Shown here piece by piece: positions 1-13,500 of a DNA stretch of 64,000 bases. Below the pieces are notes generated by a model. The model was not told the origin of the DNA. It ran no database searches and saw nothing but the letters and a program-made list of their open reading frames with translations. The position numbers and the translations under genes are program-made. How positions within the stretch are numbered: position 1 is the stretch's first letter; each line of letters starts with the position of its first letter. The stretch spans positions 9,290,207 to 9,354,206 of the forward strand of contig OZ037767.1 of assembly GCA_964035545.1 (NCBI GenBank), in the 5' to 3' direction. The DNA comes from Bugula neritina. Its lineage: Eukaryota; Bryozoa; Gymnolaemata; Cheilostomatida; Bugulidae.

Positions 1-1080
1 TCTCACACTGTACACCCTGTCCTATCTCACACTGTACACCCTGTCCTATCTCACACTGTACACCTTGTCCTATCTCACACCTTGTCCTATCTCGCACTGT
101 ACACCCTGTCCTATCTCACACTGTACACCTTGTCCTATCTTACACTGTACACCCTGTCCTATCTCATACTGTACACCTTGTCCTATCTCACACTGTACAC
201 CCTGTCCTATCTCACACCTTGTCCTATCTCACACTGTACACCCTGTCCTATCTCACACTGTACACCTTGTCCTATCTCACACTGTACACCCTGTCCTATC
301 TCACACTGTACACCCTGTCCTATCTCATACCGTACACCATGTCCTATCTCACACTGTACACCCTGTCCTATCTCACACTGTACACCCTGTCCTATCTCAC
401 ACTGTACACCTTGTCCTATCTCATACTGTACACCTTGTCCTATCTCATACTGTACACCCTGTCCTATCTCACACTGTACACCCTGTCCTATCTCATACTG
501 TACACCCTGTCCTATCTCATACTGTACACCCTGTCCTATCTCACACCCTGTCCTATCTCATACTGTACACCTTGTCCTATCTCACACTGTACACCCTGTC
601 CTATCTCACACTGTACACCTTGTCCTATCTCACACTGTACACCCTGTCCTATCTCACACTGTACACCCTGTCCTATCTCACACCTTGTCCTATCTCACAC
701 TGTACACCCTGTTCTATCTCACACTGTACACCCTGTCCTATCTCACACTGTACACCCTGTCCTATCTCACACTGTACACCCTGTCCTATCTCATACTGTA
801 CACCCTGTCCTATCTCACACTGTACACCCTGTCCTATCTCACACTGTACACCCTGTCCTATCTTATACTGTACACCTTGTCCTATCTCGCACTGTACACC
901 CTGTCCTATCTCACACTGTACACCTTGTCCTATCTCACACCCTGTCCTATCTCACACTGTACACCCTGTCCTATCTCATACTGTACACCTTGTCCTATCT
1001 CATACTGTACACCCTGTCCTATCTCATACTGTACACCTTGTCCTATCTCACACCTTGTCCTATCTTATACTGAGCACCTT
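1..1080. repeat. 24-bp / 17-bp minisatellite array
   Basis: Tandem array with a 24-bp unit (TCTCACACTGTACACCCTGT plus CCTA). It is interspersed with a shortened 17-bp unit (TCTCACACCTTGTCCTA) that lacks the 7 bases CTGTACA. There are roughly 45 units, and the array begins before the window edge. It lies in the intron upstream of the first visible SIN3 exon. Because 24 is a multiple of three and the unit lacks stops, long open frames run through it, but they are repeat artefacts. The 17-bp variant resembles the unit of the array at 54763-55840. Confidence 0.95.
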
Positions 1081-1320
1081 ATTCTATATTAAACAGATAA
1101 GCTGATTTTTTTCAGAATGTGTTTTAACCATAAGTTGCCCCTCTTGACATTACTGCGCCACAATACTCCTATTTACTGCCCGTTTTTCTCCCTGTTTAAA
1201 TAATCAACTGTAATGCCACGGTGTATGCTGCTTGTACAATAGTAAATCAGCTTAGGTCTTGACGATCTTCAGTACAGAACATTGCTTGTGAATCTAATTA
1301 TGACCTAACTTTGTCTTCAG

Positions 1321-4300
1321 GCTCATCAGATGTGATTCACCGAAAGGCTATACACCGTATCTATGGCGACAAGGCTGTTGACATCATTGAGGGGCTGAAG
1401 AAGAATCCCGTGGTAGCTGTACCGTTGGTTCTTAGACGTCTCAAGGGTAAAGATGAGGAGTGGAAGGAGGCACAGAGACAGTTCAATAAGGTGGAGCAGC
1501 TCCTTATGATACTGAATATGCTGTACAGCACAAGACGTTTAGCTCCTGCTTGTTGTTTTTAATTGTGTCTCTCAAAACATAATATAACCCATTGCTTTTC
1601 TGGTTAGGTTTGGAGAGAACAGAATGAGAAGTTCTACCTCAAGTCACTAGACCACCAAGGAATTAATTTTAAACAGAACGACACCAAAGCCCTCCGTTCC
1701 AAGAGTCTGTTGAATGAGATAGAAGCTATATATGAAGCTGAGCAGAACAACAAGAGGGACTCTGTATGTTACTTTGAGTTGATATATCGCCATTATTCAG
1801 AAGTCGTAGGACTAAAACAGAAGTATGTGATATATCTAAACCAGTATTGAAGTGAGTTACTCGTAATATTTATAGATGCTTGTTTATGACCACTTTCAGG
1901 CTGATGCTTCTGGCAATCCTATTGTTATTGCTCCTACCGCAGCCAATGCAGAGAAGCAGCCCCATTTGACCTTCACCTATAAGAACCCGAGCACTGTTGA
2001 CGATGCTATGAACTTGATAATACATCATGCTAGGCGCCAGGCCAGTATACAGAAGGAGGACAAGCGTCTCATTAAACAGCTGTTGAGGCAGAATATTCAG
2101 AAGTTCTTTCACAGATCAGTTGTGCCTCTTTCGGATGACGAGGACGATGGTGAGTAGTTGTACTGCGTAGGTTACTTGCTATCTCTACTGCTGGTATACT
2201 CTAGTACTATAAGTTCACTGCCAGCACATGCTGTAACGTACTCTGGTCTAGTTGTTGTCTGCTCCTGTAGATGACGACTCCGAAGAGGATGAGAAAGACG
2301 GCTCTAAGCCGAGCTCGCCAATGCTGGCAACTGAGAAGTCCCGGAGATCCTCTAGCCGGGTGAAAGCGTCGGCCTCTTCTGCCTCAAACAAAGAAACAGA
2401 AGAGAAAAAATCTCATGTGAAAACAGAGGCTGAAGAACAAGATGGTGATTTGCAGGTACGGATAATGTGGGCTACCTATTAGATGATTTTCCCCTTTTGC
2501 TGAGTCCACTTCTGTAAAAGGCATCATAAGAACCAAAATGTATAGTTTTTTGTTCTCTTGTTTCATGCATTGCACTCTTCTTTGTTGTCACTCTAGCTGT
2601 AGTTGTCCTGTTATGTAATCCACAGAGGGGTCTTGAATTTTGTGCCTATTGGACCCTGTATTAAGTCATAATATTTCATATATTATTAACGTTACAATTG
2701 AACTTTTGAATAATCTTGCTGTATGTGTGGCTGTGTGCTTAGTAAATTTTACTAGAGTTTTTCTTTACCTCAATGTCCGCTTATGTTGCAGACATCAACT
2801 GAGAGTAGCAACAAGTACTCCTTGTTTTATGCCAACAGTAACTGGTACCTATTTCTAAGGCTGCACCAGATCCTCTGTCAAAGGCTGTCTCAAATCAAAG
2901 GTGTCTGTGATAGACTGGTCAAAGAGAGTCTGGAATGTGAAAAGAATAAAAGTGACTCGATAGCCGTTGCCCTCCGCCTTCGTCTTCCAAGTGAGTACAC
3001 AGTGATGGTCACAACACCAGCATTCCCTCATATAATGAGCATGTCTGCTTGTTTTCTATGATATGTACCGTGATCCGCTCTACTAGAAGTTGTGAGTTTT
3101 GAGATGACTCACCAACCCAACTCACCATCGGCATAGTTTGCTGTCATGTGTATTTTCTGACTATCAAGGGGTGAACCTGACAGATGCTGTAGTTCGGACC
3201 ATTTGGGTTCTGGTACCAGTAGCAGGTTTTTAAACTGTGACCTGGTAGTAACAATAATAGTGGTGGGAGCAGCACCAGTGGTAGCAGTAGTAGTAATAGC
3301 AATGGTGGTTGTAGTAAAATAATATTAGCAATAGTTTTTATAATAGATGTGATGTATTCGTAGTAGTGTGTGCTATCAGTAAAAATTGTTGTGATATAAT
3401 CATAATTGATCATATTATTCTGACCTAAATCATATAGACTTTGGGTTTTTCTACTTGGTATTACTTCTTAGGTGACGTTGAGCCACAACGGTATTACAGC
3501 AACTTTTTGGAGCTGGTAAAGTCACTATTGGATGGTAACATTGAATGTAGTCATTACGAAGACCAGCTGAGAGACGTGTTTGGTATACATGCATACATCA
3601 CATTCACCATGGACAAACTTATTCAGAATGCCGTCAAGCAGGTGTGCAAATTCTCAGATCTACTGTTGCTGTGTTCTATGGTTGTGTCAAATATCTGTGA
3701 CTGACTTGCAGTGTACTGGGGAGAGGGGAGGGGGAGGGGGGTGGATGCAGTCAGCTTGTACTTTCACCATTCAACTTTCCACTTTTTCAAGAATTATTAT
3801 CATAGTGCTGTCTCACCAAAGTGTTTGTCCTTACCGTTAGTGAAATCAACATTAAACTTGATTTGCTCTTGAAAATTTAATTAAATATATATTATTTAGT
3901 AATAGAATCAGCATTAAATATTGCAGCTTGCTTGCTGGTACAATGAATAATAGTGGTACCCTAAGTAACAGCAGTATTTGATGTTGAATTATATTGTTGT
4001 GTTGTAGCTGCAGTATATAGTGACTGATGACCTATGCAGAGATGTCACGGACAATTGGATCAAGGAAGTAGCAAATAATGCAGCAGGTGGTGACATGTGC
4101 ACTCGAAGTGAAAGAATTAGTATAGAAAACATTTACAAGAAGAATATGGAGAACCTCATCAGTGAAGATAACTGCTTTGAGATCACTATGGTACGTTTTA
4201 CCTACACACTAGTCTATAAACATCTAATATTTTCACTCTCCTCGTCAGTTACTAAATTAGGGAGCAGCCGTGGTCTAGGGGTTAGAGCGTTTGCCTAGTA

Positions 4301-6093
4301 AACACAAAGTCATGGGTTCGAACTGTAATAAAGGCCATTGATGATGTTAGGAAGAGCATCCAGTCGTAATTGCTCCTGTGCCTCATCTAAATTAGTCCTT
4401 AGCCCGATCTAATAAAAACCCTTCCATTAGGGGTTTCTCACAGGGATAGCGACTATAAACTTGCGTGAGTTTTTTGTTAGTTACCAAACCTTTCAACTGA
4501 TATTAATTTATTTTGCTGTTAGTACCAGAAAGATAATCTCTTGGCAATATCACTGTTGGATACGGACACCGAGGACTCTATAGGCTCTGTGGTTGGCCAT
4601 GCGGAGAAGTGGCACGACTACATAGATAAATATTTACCTGGCGACTCAGACCCAGAGTTGACGGATGAGGTAAAAGAGCATCTGAAACGCAAACCAATCT
4701 TCCTCAAGCAGTGAGTTTCACAGCATTTCTCAATTTGTGTATGTTATAATCTGCATGAAACTATGTCTCTTCCCTTTCAAGTTGAGCTTAGAGTAAAACC
4801 TATACGGGTTTTTATTCACTGGATTTTTGTTTATTTTTCTGCATAGTAACATTAGGAGCTGGGAGAAAGCGAACGCCAAGTCTGCTATGTCAAAATCTAA
4901 TCTACAGTTGAGCAGCAGCTCTGCCAAAGTTCCCGGACAGGAAGAAGGTTGTGATGCTCCCAGTTCTGCTGTCGACACCACAAAAACTGCTGAGGCAGAA
5001 TCTAATACAAATGGAGAAATAAAACAACAGGTAATACTTGACGTAGAATAAAATTATTGTAGTATTTGTCAAAACTAAAGAATGCAGGTAAGACTTACAA
5101 GTATATTATATTAAAATTAAACTTTACTGATATGGTGTTGCAACATCAGCTCAGAACTGTTACTTTTTACTTTGTAGAGTTCACATCAACGTTCATTGTT
5201 ACTGTTTATTATCTGATATGTGACCAGTCTATGAATTGCTCCTAAATATTTGCTTTTTATGCACATCATTCTTTACAGATTGATGCAGATAAAACTACTG
5301 CATGTGAACTGCCTGACGACCTTGACATAAGAGAGGGAGAGCAATGCAAACTCAATCTAGGCTCATATAAAATGGTGAAGGTGGTGAAGAGTGAGGACTA
5401 TCTCTACAGGAAAGAGGCATTCACCCGCGCTGCTAAGGTACATCTCACTACTACTACCTCTCACTACTACTACCTCTCACTACTCCTACCTCTCACCACT
5501 CCTACATCTCACTATTACTACATCTCACCACTACTACCTCTCACTACTACTACCTCTCACTACTACTACCTCTCACTACTACTACATCTCACCACTCCTA
5601 CATCTCACTATTACTACATCTCACCACTACTACGTCGCACTACTACGTTTCACCACTTGTAGACACATAAGAAGGTCAGTCAAGCAATGCACAAAAAGTG
5701 GGCTAAGTTTTGTGGTGCCTGGAAAGAGAAGAACACAACTCCCACTGAGTCATCTAAAATCAAGTCTTGGCTGAATGGAGAAGATTTGGAGAACTGCAGG
5801 CCATGCCAGACTGTGTGTATTGCCATCAATGATTTGGACAACGCACCGTACAGGCTTTATAACAGATACAGTGTATGTATTGACATCTCAGCTCTCATTC
5901 CTCTAGCTGTTCAAGATGTGTTTGTAGCTCTAATGCTCCTACATGTTGCCTATTTACTCTTGATATGTATTTTGAATACTGTATGTCACAGGTGAGATAT
6001 GAGAAAGTTACTGCCGCTGTCACCACAGCCATAGATGACGGCTCTCTAACTGCCCTCACCGCTGCATCTGATGAAGTGATGGATACTGTATAA
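1321..6093 (+). CDS. SIN3A: SIN3-family transcriptional co-repressor, C-terminal half (5' end outside window)
   Basis: C-terminal 717 codons of a SIN3 scaffold, which recruits histone deacetylases (HDAC1/2) to chromatin in the nucleus. Twelve phase-consistent exons: 1321-1490, 1608-1763, 1900-2149, 2271-2455, 2792-2990, 3472-3641, 4008-4190, 4523-4710, 4847-5030, 5279-5437, 5663-5872, 5992-6093 (stop TAA 6091-6093). The first exons carry the end of the HDAC-interaction region ([20 protein letters not shown], then [20 protein letters not shown]). Next comes an acidic/Ser-rich linker (exons 3-4), PAH4-like [20 protein letters not shown] in exon 5, and the conserved SIN3 C-terminal domain ([35 protein letters not shown], [23 protein letters not shown] block in exon 10). 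The upstream PAH1-3 exons must lie left of the window. Many invertebrates have a single SIN3, so A versus B cannot be assigned. Candidate polyadenylation signals AATAAA lie at about 6426 and 6443. Confidence 0.95.
4262..4478 (+). mobile_element. tRNA-derived SINE (copy 1) in a SIN3 intron
   Basis: The head resembles a tRNA gene. An A-box-like GCCGTGGTCTAGGGGTT stretch lies near 4268 and a B-box-like GGGTTCGAACT near 4314. It is followed by a body with GATGTTAGGAAGAGCATCCAG and a tail with CTCACAGGGATAGCGACTAT. The same head-body-tail order recurs at 39089-39308. An imperfect target duplication AGTTACTAAA / AGTTACCAAA (4247-4256 and 4479-4488) flanks it. Sense orientation in the intron between exons 7 and 8 as numbered here. 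Confidence 0.85.
5438..5662. repeat. 16-bp minisatellite filling a SIN3 intron
   Basis: Unit TCTCACTACTACTACC with variants, about 13 copies. The repeat starts within a few bases of the donor (AAG|GTACATCTCAC) and continues to the acceptor (CACCACTTGTAG). The whole 225-bp intron is therefore repeat, and the pyrimidine-rich unit itself supplies the polypyrimidine tract. Confidence 0.9.
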
Positions 6094-7556
6094 ACCGGAT
6101 TGGCCATTCTAATTTGCCAGACATGGTGGCAATATACTTTTCCACGTCACCAATCACTGTGAGGAGATTTCACTTGTTTTCAGAGTTGCTAACAAGCTAT
6201 TTTCTATGCAGTTAGACCAGCTGTAGATATGTAAATATTTACTGTATTATAATGTGTACTTGACAATATTCCTAATCAGCAATATTCTCGACTTGATGGA
6301 ACACCTACAGAAAATTTTGTTTTCCGAGAGTTCTAAATAATACATTAGTGTTGTCTTCTATATTATACTCTTTATTGGTATTAATATTTGTATTATAAAT
6401 TATATTGAGCGTATCAGCATTTGGTAATAAATTAAATATTTTAAATAATAAATATTGCTTATTATTTCTCATAACTCAGCAAATAATTTTAAAGTGTTGC
6501 CAACAAGTAATTGGTTTGGCATATGAAATAACTTTGATGGAAACTAAATGCTCTTTAAATAATGTTTGTATAAAATTGAGACATAGTCATCCCCAAATAC
6601 CTTGCAATGAGATATTAACAGTTCTTGTTTAGTTAGCATGCAGGCCAGCATGTGATTAATAGCTTGCATAAAAACCACCATTTGAAGATGCAATCCTTTC
6701 TACGTGTTCTGATAAATTGAAATCTGTATTCGGCTCATAGTTTCAAGGGTAGCTTTCTCCTGGTTGCCTAACAGCACTGCTATTATCATCTAAAACATCC
6801 CAATAGTAGTCCATAGTAAACCAAATACTAATTAATGTTCAGCATTATAATGATATTCAAATACTGTGCATTAAAGAAAAACTGCCTATATTATGTCGAT
6901 AGCTTTGCTACTTGTCAACTGAAAGAGCCCAGCTTTCTTGAGTTATGTTAAGACTTTAACACTATGTCCCCATACTTCAACAGATTTTTCATTCGATGCG
7001 TGGAGACAGTTTCAATGGAATGAAACTACAACCATAGGTTCATGCAAACTGCAACCCCAAATCCCTTCCTAATCAATTATGGGAACATAGTGAAAGTGTC
7101 CTTATTTTTCAACAAATTTTGATTGTTACACCGAAATCCCTGAGCTGGCTACAATTGCAAGCAAACCCAATGAAAACACAAAACCAAATCAGTTTTTCTT
7201 TGTACAATTATTTTTCACTTAGTAGGTATGTGAAGATTTATCTAAAACACTGTACAGGTGAGTATAGAAACTGATATCTGATGGAATTACAGATATTCAA
7301 AAATGGAGGTTTATGTACTTTGGGCAACCACTAGTTTAGTGCCTGTTTACTTTTAAAGTAGGACTGATAAATGGGCATATAACCATGAAACTGTGTATAG
7401 CCGATAGATCAAATATGTTTGAGTATTTCAATAATACATGAATGTAACTAGTCAGCTGTGCTTCAAACAAAACATATCTCAAAATGCCAATTTGCTCAAC
7501 TTAGACTTCCTATGGGATGAATGCATCACTTATATGTATTTAAGTATGTTTGATGT
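6094..7556. other. Intergenic gap, SIN3 3' end to FSIP1 3' end
   Basis: Tail-to-tail spacer of about 1.46 kb. It contains the presumed SIN3 3' UTR with AATAAA at about 6426-6448, a CACTATG-ended MITE at 6960-7092, and otherwise AT-rich sequence in which I see no gene. Confidence 0.7.
6960..7092. mobile_element. MITE family B, copy 1 (CACTNNGTNNCCAT ends)
   Basis: The left end CACTATGTCCCCATA is the inverted complement of the right end TATGGGAACATAGTG (one mismatch). The interior (GGAATGAAACTACAACCATA, then TTCATGCAAACTGCAACCCC) aligns with the elements at 30010-30173 (inverted) and 30177-30319. Non-coding, 133 bp. No clear target duplication. Confidence 0.75.
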
Positions 7557-10500
7557 TTATAGAATAATAAAATGAGCCGAACCTGGCTGAGTACTAGTTC
7601 TTTCACTTCTGCTGACTATTCCCTCAGCTCTGGCTTGGTCTAGTAAACTCTTGAGGACGGCGTCGTCAAGGTGTGGCTGTGTTGATATAACCACATCCCT
7701 AAAATATCTAGTTTGCATGAGTCAATGAGCAAAGCACTTAGCTTGTGTTTTAATATTGTGTTAAGGAGTTACACACTCAGCTACAGATTCTTTTATAATA
7801 ATCCCATAGGAAACTTCAGAGGTAGGTGCAGCTATGGAGAAATTGAAAAAAGCCTGTGCTTTAGATATTAAAAGTGTAGCAAAAGAAGTTATGTTTCTCA
7901 AATTTAATGATAAAGTTAAGGAACTTAGGCTATCTCAATTTCTCCACTACTGCTCCTAAGCAGAAATTCATACATTAAATCGTATTTGATTAAAATTCAA
8001 TGAGATGTTGTTTTAAATTAATAGTATATAAATATAAGCATAATACTTTATGATGCAACTATTGAAGTTAAAACCAAGTACCTACCTTGGTGAGTTAGAT
8101 TGTGACAGCGAGTCTGTTTCTAACGCAGCTCTAGACATCGTGTGCCTACATTGATCTAGCAGGGCGTGAAGTTGCTGACCTGTGAGACTGGGTGACTCCA
8201 TCTACGTCACAACGTAATAAGGTGTTATAATGTAATATGATGTCATAACGTAATAAGGTGTCACAATAATAACAAGTCACAATGTAGTATGATGTCACAA
8301 TGTAGTATGATGTCACAATGTAGTATGATGTCACAATGTAATTTATGATGTCACAATGTAGTATGGTGTCACAATGTAATATGATGTCACAATGTAGTAT
8401 GGTGTCACAATGTAATATGATGTCACAATGTAGTATGATGTCACAATGTAATATGATGTCACAATGTAGTATGATGTCACAATGTAGTATTATGTCACAC
8501 TGTAATATGATGTCGCGATGTAATATGATGTCGCAATGTAAGATGGTGTCACAGCATAATATAATGACTAAAAATTATTTTTTGGTTATATAGAAGTTCA
8601 AATACAATAAAAAAATTTATATGAAACAATTATTAAAGATGAAATGAAATATTCAAAACTTAAATGTTGACTTTTTTCAAATTCACACCCTTTAATAGTT
8701 GAAAATATTTAAGTTTTACAACAGTTGAATGTGAAATGCTGCTTTTCAGCTGAGCAAATTATTAAAATAATTACAACGCTTGCCCCAGGCACTATTTACA
8801 GACCAATAGCTATTAATTTCAGTTAAACAAGAACAGAACTTGCAGATTATGTTGTCTGCTGCAGTCAAAGCTTCTGCAGTTACTTAATAGCATAAATGCA
8901 TAATATTTGCAAAAATGGTTGTGTTTCAATTACTAGCATGAGAAAGTTCAAAGGTCAAAGTTATCAATGGTACCTCTAACTGGGCTGCTGTAGATAAACT
9001 GATCAGTTCTTTTTCAATATCAGCAAGTCTCCTTTGCTGATCCCGGTGTTCTTTTGCTTCCTGTAATGCTTTTTCCCCGATTTCATTGATGTGCGTGTTG
9101 AGATCATGAGTTAGAGAAAACAGCTGCAGCTAAATCATGATACACATAACAATTACAATAGCCATTGTGTAAGCTGTTAGATTGGTGAGTACATGCTCAT
9201 TGCTTATAATTACATGTTGTAAAAGGTATGGATCCTATCACTTCTTTTACAATATTACAGATTCTTTGAATAATCTGTCTTAAACCTGTTGTCTAAATGC
9301 TGTTGTATAAGAGAGCACAGTTGCTTTCTAAATAAACTGTCTGCTTTAAGTTGGATATTTTTGTATTCCCACATGGTAAGACTTTTTTATGGTATAAAAA
9401 CAACTTGTTTATTAAAATTAGTGGGCAACAAGCATTTAATAACACAAAAAATACCAGGTGATCGCGAACATAAAATGCAATTATAGTTATATGCTTTTGT
9501 ATGGCATAAAAAGAGCTATGCAACTCATAAAATTGTTTTCAATTTTCAAATATACAGGATCAAACTGCTATAATATGAATAAATTTCTGGTAAAATTAAA
9601 AAATTGCTTCATTCTAAGATGACAAGGTGTGACTGCAGCTACTTACAGAGTCGTATGAAATATTAGAAGGGGGCATCAACACAGACTGGTATTCTTCCTT
9701 CCCTAAAAGACTCTCCAACTTTTTGTCAATTTCGTCCATTGCACAGAGGCTCATTCTATCCAATGAAAAACCCTCTCCTAAAATGTGAGAATTGATGCAT
9801 TATTTACTTGCTCCACATGGTTGACAAACAAGTGTTGACAAACAAGTGTTGACAAACAAGTGTTGACAAACAAGTGTTGACAAACAAGTGTTGACAAACA
9901 AGTGTTGACAAACAAGTGTTGACAAACAAGTGTTGACAAACAAGTGTTGACAAACAAGTGTTGACAAACAAGTGTTGACAAACAAGTGTTGACAAACAAG
10001 TGTTGACAAACAAGTGTTGACAAACAAGTGTTGACAGTGTTGATAAGGGCATCAGCTACCAGCAATTCCTAAGCATCAAAGTTTCTATAATAATCAGCCC
10101 AAAGAGATCTCAAAATCTCAAACTCATACATGTTATAAACCTTCAATCTACTTTTAGTTTACATGAAATAGAGTCCTATATACCTGATGGAGCAGAAGTT
10201 GTGTGTGCCACTCGTTCTTCAGTTATTGCATCATCAACTTCATCGAGGTCTTCTAAAATGTCTGCCAAACGTTTTTTTTCGTCGTCAGTCATAGCAATTG
10301 CATTGCCAGCATCTGCCGCTAACTGAAATATGATAGAAAAGCCGATAAATGTTGATATTAAACACAAGATATACAGTCTGCAGCTTTCCTTAGTAATATA
10401 GATGATTGTACTTGCAGATATTTCTAATCACTTGAATGATTGTAACTAATATATTGAGTTAACTCATATGACAATTACAATTAACAAGCTATACAACTGT

Positions 10501-13500
10501 ATACTGTCCAGATAGAATGTGTTAGATATGTAAACACATCATAGAATTTATACATACATCAATATTTCTCTGAATAAAATCCTTATCACCATTGTTTAAA
10601 TCATCCCTTCTTCTCCTTCTTCTTCGCTTACTTCTGTCAGTTGCTGTGCCAGTTTGATGAGTCGAATCGCTGCCCGCTTCACTGCTGCCTCCAGCTCCTC
10701 TGCTGCCACCAGCTCTTCTGCTACTTCTATTCGTTGAAGCTTTGGATTGTTTACTCTCTAAATAGTGAAGCAACAAAATGGTGTAATCAATTGACTGCAC
10801 CCCTTAGGAATTTTACAAAACTCAGCATAAACAGATAATTCTAATTTCAAGCTTTTAAGTCAAACACAAATTTTTGTGTTTTTTTATTTGTATGATAATA
10901 CTTGTAAAATATTTCACAGTATTTGATTATAATAAAACAACACTATATCCATGACTCACTTTGAGAAGATGCCTCAAAAGATGGAGGTTGAGTTGCAAAT
11001 AGTGGGGCACCAGACCACCGGCTTTCCTCGTCTGAGGAATTTGCCACGTCTCTGTCAAACCTGTAGTATAATATCATATGCGTGTGCATGCGTGTATTTG
11101 TAATTTATCATTACTGTGTCTTTATCGTTATTGCAATATATGATACATTTCCATTACAATTTCAATCGCTATTAAAATATATATAACTCCTACTAAAATT
11201 TTAACATTTCTTGGGAAACAAATGAAACTAACTATTATAGAAGTATAGCCTTTACTTCATTTTTTTTTATAATTCTAGTAGCACAACTGTATAGCCCAAC
11301 AAAGCTAAAACAATCCACGGTTAATTGAACCTTATACAAATTGCAAGTAATGAGCAATAAAAATATATTTTAGAGTTGTCTCCTTTAAATAAATTTTAAC
11401 AGTACAACTTTTCTGTTTCTGAAAAACATAGACATGTTTAATTACTAAAAGATTCAACTTATATATCATAATTCATTATAGATAACTATGAATGACAATA
11501 ATTAACTCATAATCTGAGAGTTACTATGATCTGAAATATTGAAATTTATAAAAACTGCTCGTACTAGTAGAGTTGGTAAATTGGAATTGATCATGCAACA
11601 TAGTATTATCAATTCATCTCTTTAGCACAATAACTAGTGACTATTGATTTTGATTGCCACATTACTAAAATCATATTTTTCATCAAAATTATCTTTATAT
11701 ATATTAGCCAAAACACCTTAATAGTTTTAGAGAAAAGTAGAAAATAAGAAATAATAGTTACTACTGTTCTAAATGACTATGGCTTTCAATTCATTATTGA
11801 CTAACCTTGCAATAGATGGAGGAAGGCTGAGAAATTTTTCAGTGTTAATAGATTCATCCTTGGTGCTACTCTTGTGTGACCTTTCTTTGCTGAGCTCTGC
11901 CAGCTCTCCCCTTAGTTGTTTCTGTAAAGCTATTCTCTCTCTCTTGATTCGTCGTTCTCGCTTTGTTCGATTTTCCAAAATTTTATCAAATTTTCTCATT
12001 TGTAAAAGAGCTTCCTTAATTTTGGGATCAATGTCTTCTTCTGTTTCTTTTTTAATATGTGAGCTGGTAAAATACCAACACCAAATCATAAAGTATTCTT
12101 TCACCATAAATATAGAATGAAAGTCAGGTTAAAACAATACTAGCTACATACTTCTAATAAATATAAAAGTTTTAAAAAAACATTTGAATCAGTTTTAACT
12201 AAGAACATTAATCACAATGACAATTAAAACATATGCTATAAGTTCATGTACCAATGTGCATATTTACATATTTACCTATTAGAAATCTGTTTCAATTCGT
12301 CTTTCAACTCCATTTTAATTGCCTTAGTTATCTCATTTCTAATTTTATGTACTGCATCGTTTTCTTCGTCTGTGTCTAACTCGACTACGGTGTCAGCACC
12401 TACATGCAAATATTTGGTAGTAAAGTATTTAACATTATTAAAATTTATGGAAAGCTGATTATTAATAAAAATCGAATACTTACCACTGATGAGGATTTGC
12501 CTTTGTGATGCGAGTGTAGGGTCTAGACTCTTGTACGGAACTAACTGCTGCTGCACATATTTCTCACTAAAAGTTTTGTACGGCTCTTGCGTGTCAATTT
12601 CGTTAGTTTCAGAATGAGAATCTGACGATTCAAAATCGTGGTCGTCATCTTCTGATAAATTTTCTAGCACCCATTCCTATAAACCATTTCAGAAACCATA
12701 ATCAATATTCTTCCACAAAACTTGTGCAAAGCGGGTTACTAAAAATTGCAAAAGATTTGTTTCACTGCATTTAAAAAATATGTGTAGACATCATCAACGA
12801 CTTCACATTAAAAATTGGATTACTCAGCAATATTATTACAAAAACACTCTTTAGTAATCATCAACTAACTGCAAATAAAAGTATCAAAATAAAAAGTTTC
12901 AAAGAATATATTACTGCAATCAGTGCTTGATACTAAAATAGTTAACATTCTACTTTGAAGTGTCAACACTGAATGAATTCTACAACAAGTCAAACTAAAG
13001 TCAACATAGAAAATCTGCATTCAAGTCAAGTCAAACAACTGCATGAACCAACTTATTTTATTGCAAATACTTGCTCAAGCCAAAATATAAAATGCCCATT
13101 TTAAAAAATAACGTACTCTTGTACAATATAATACTATGAAATTTGATCATAAATACAGTTGCTAATAGTTATACTTATAGAGCTTTGACACTAATTTACT
13201 TTACAAATGACTTATTGGCAAAATTGTTTAATTAAATGCTTAATTATTTGCAATAGGACTCTACTTACCTCTTCGTCATCAAACCCATCTGGAATTATTT
13301 GTATTCCACCAGCAATGTTCCTATCATTATTAAAGCCCTGTTGAGAACGAAAGTCATGTGATTGAAACCTTGAGCTTACACCACTAGAAGCACGTGATGA
13401 TGTTGCTCTACTTCCAGGACGGATTCTTTTCGATACTGATTGAAGTGGTAATTCTTCATCACTACCTCGCTCAATATCTAACGAAAAACCATTAAACTCT

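Noticed and set aside
65-1105. Long open frames (up to 346 codons) of SHTVHPVLSHTVHPV-type sequence
   Set aside because: They are translations of the 24/17-bp minisatellite, open in all three plus-strand frames, with no domain signal.
4262-4335. Functional tRNA gene
   Set aside because: Has A and B boxes but no complete cloverleaf, is followed by a SINE body and recurs elsewhere with target duplications.
8146-8593. Open frames on both strands of Met-Ser-Gln-Cys or Tyr-Tyr-Ile-Val repeats
   Set aside because: Products of the 18-bp repeat, whose period is a multiple of three.
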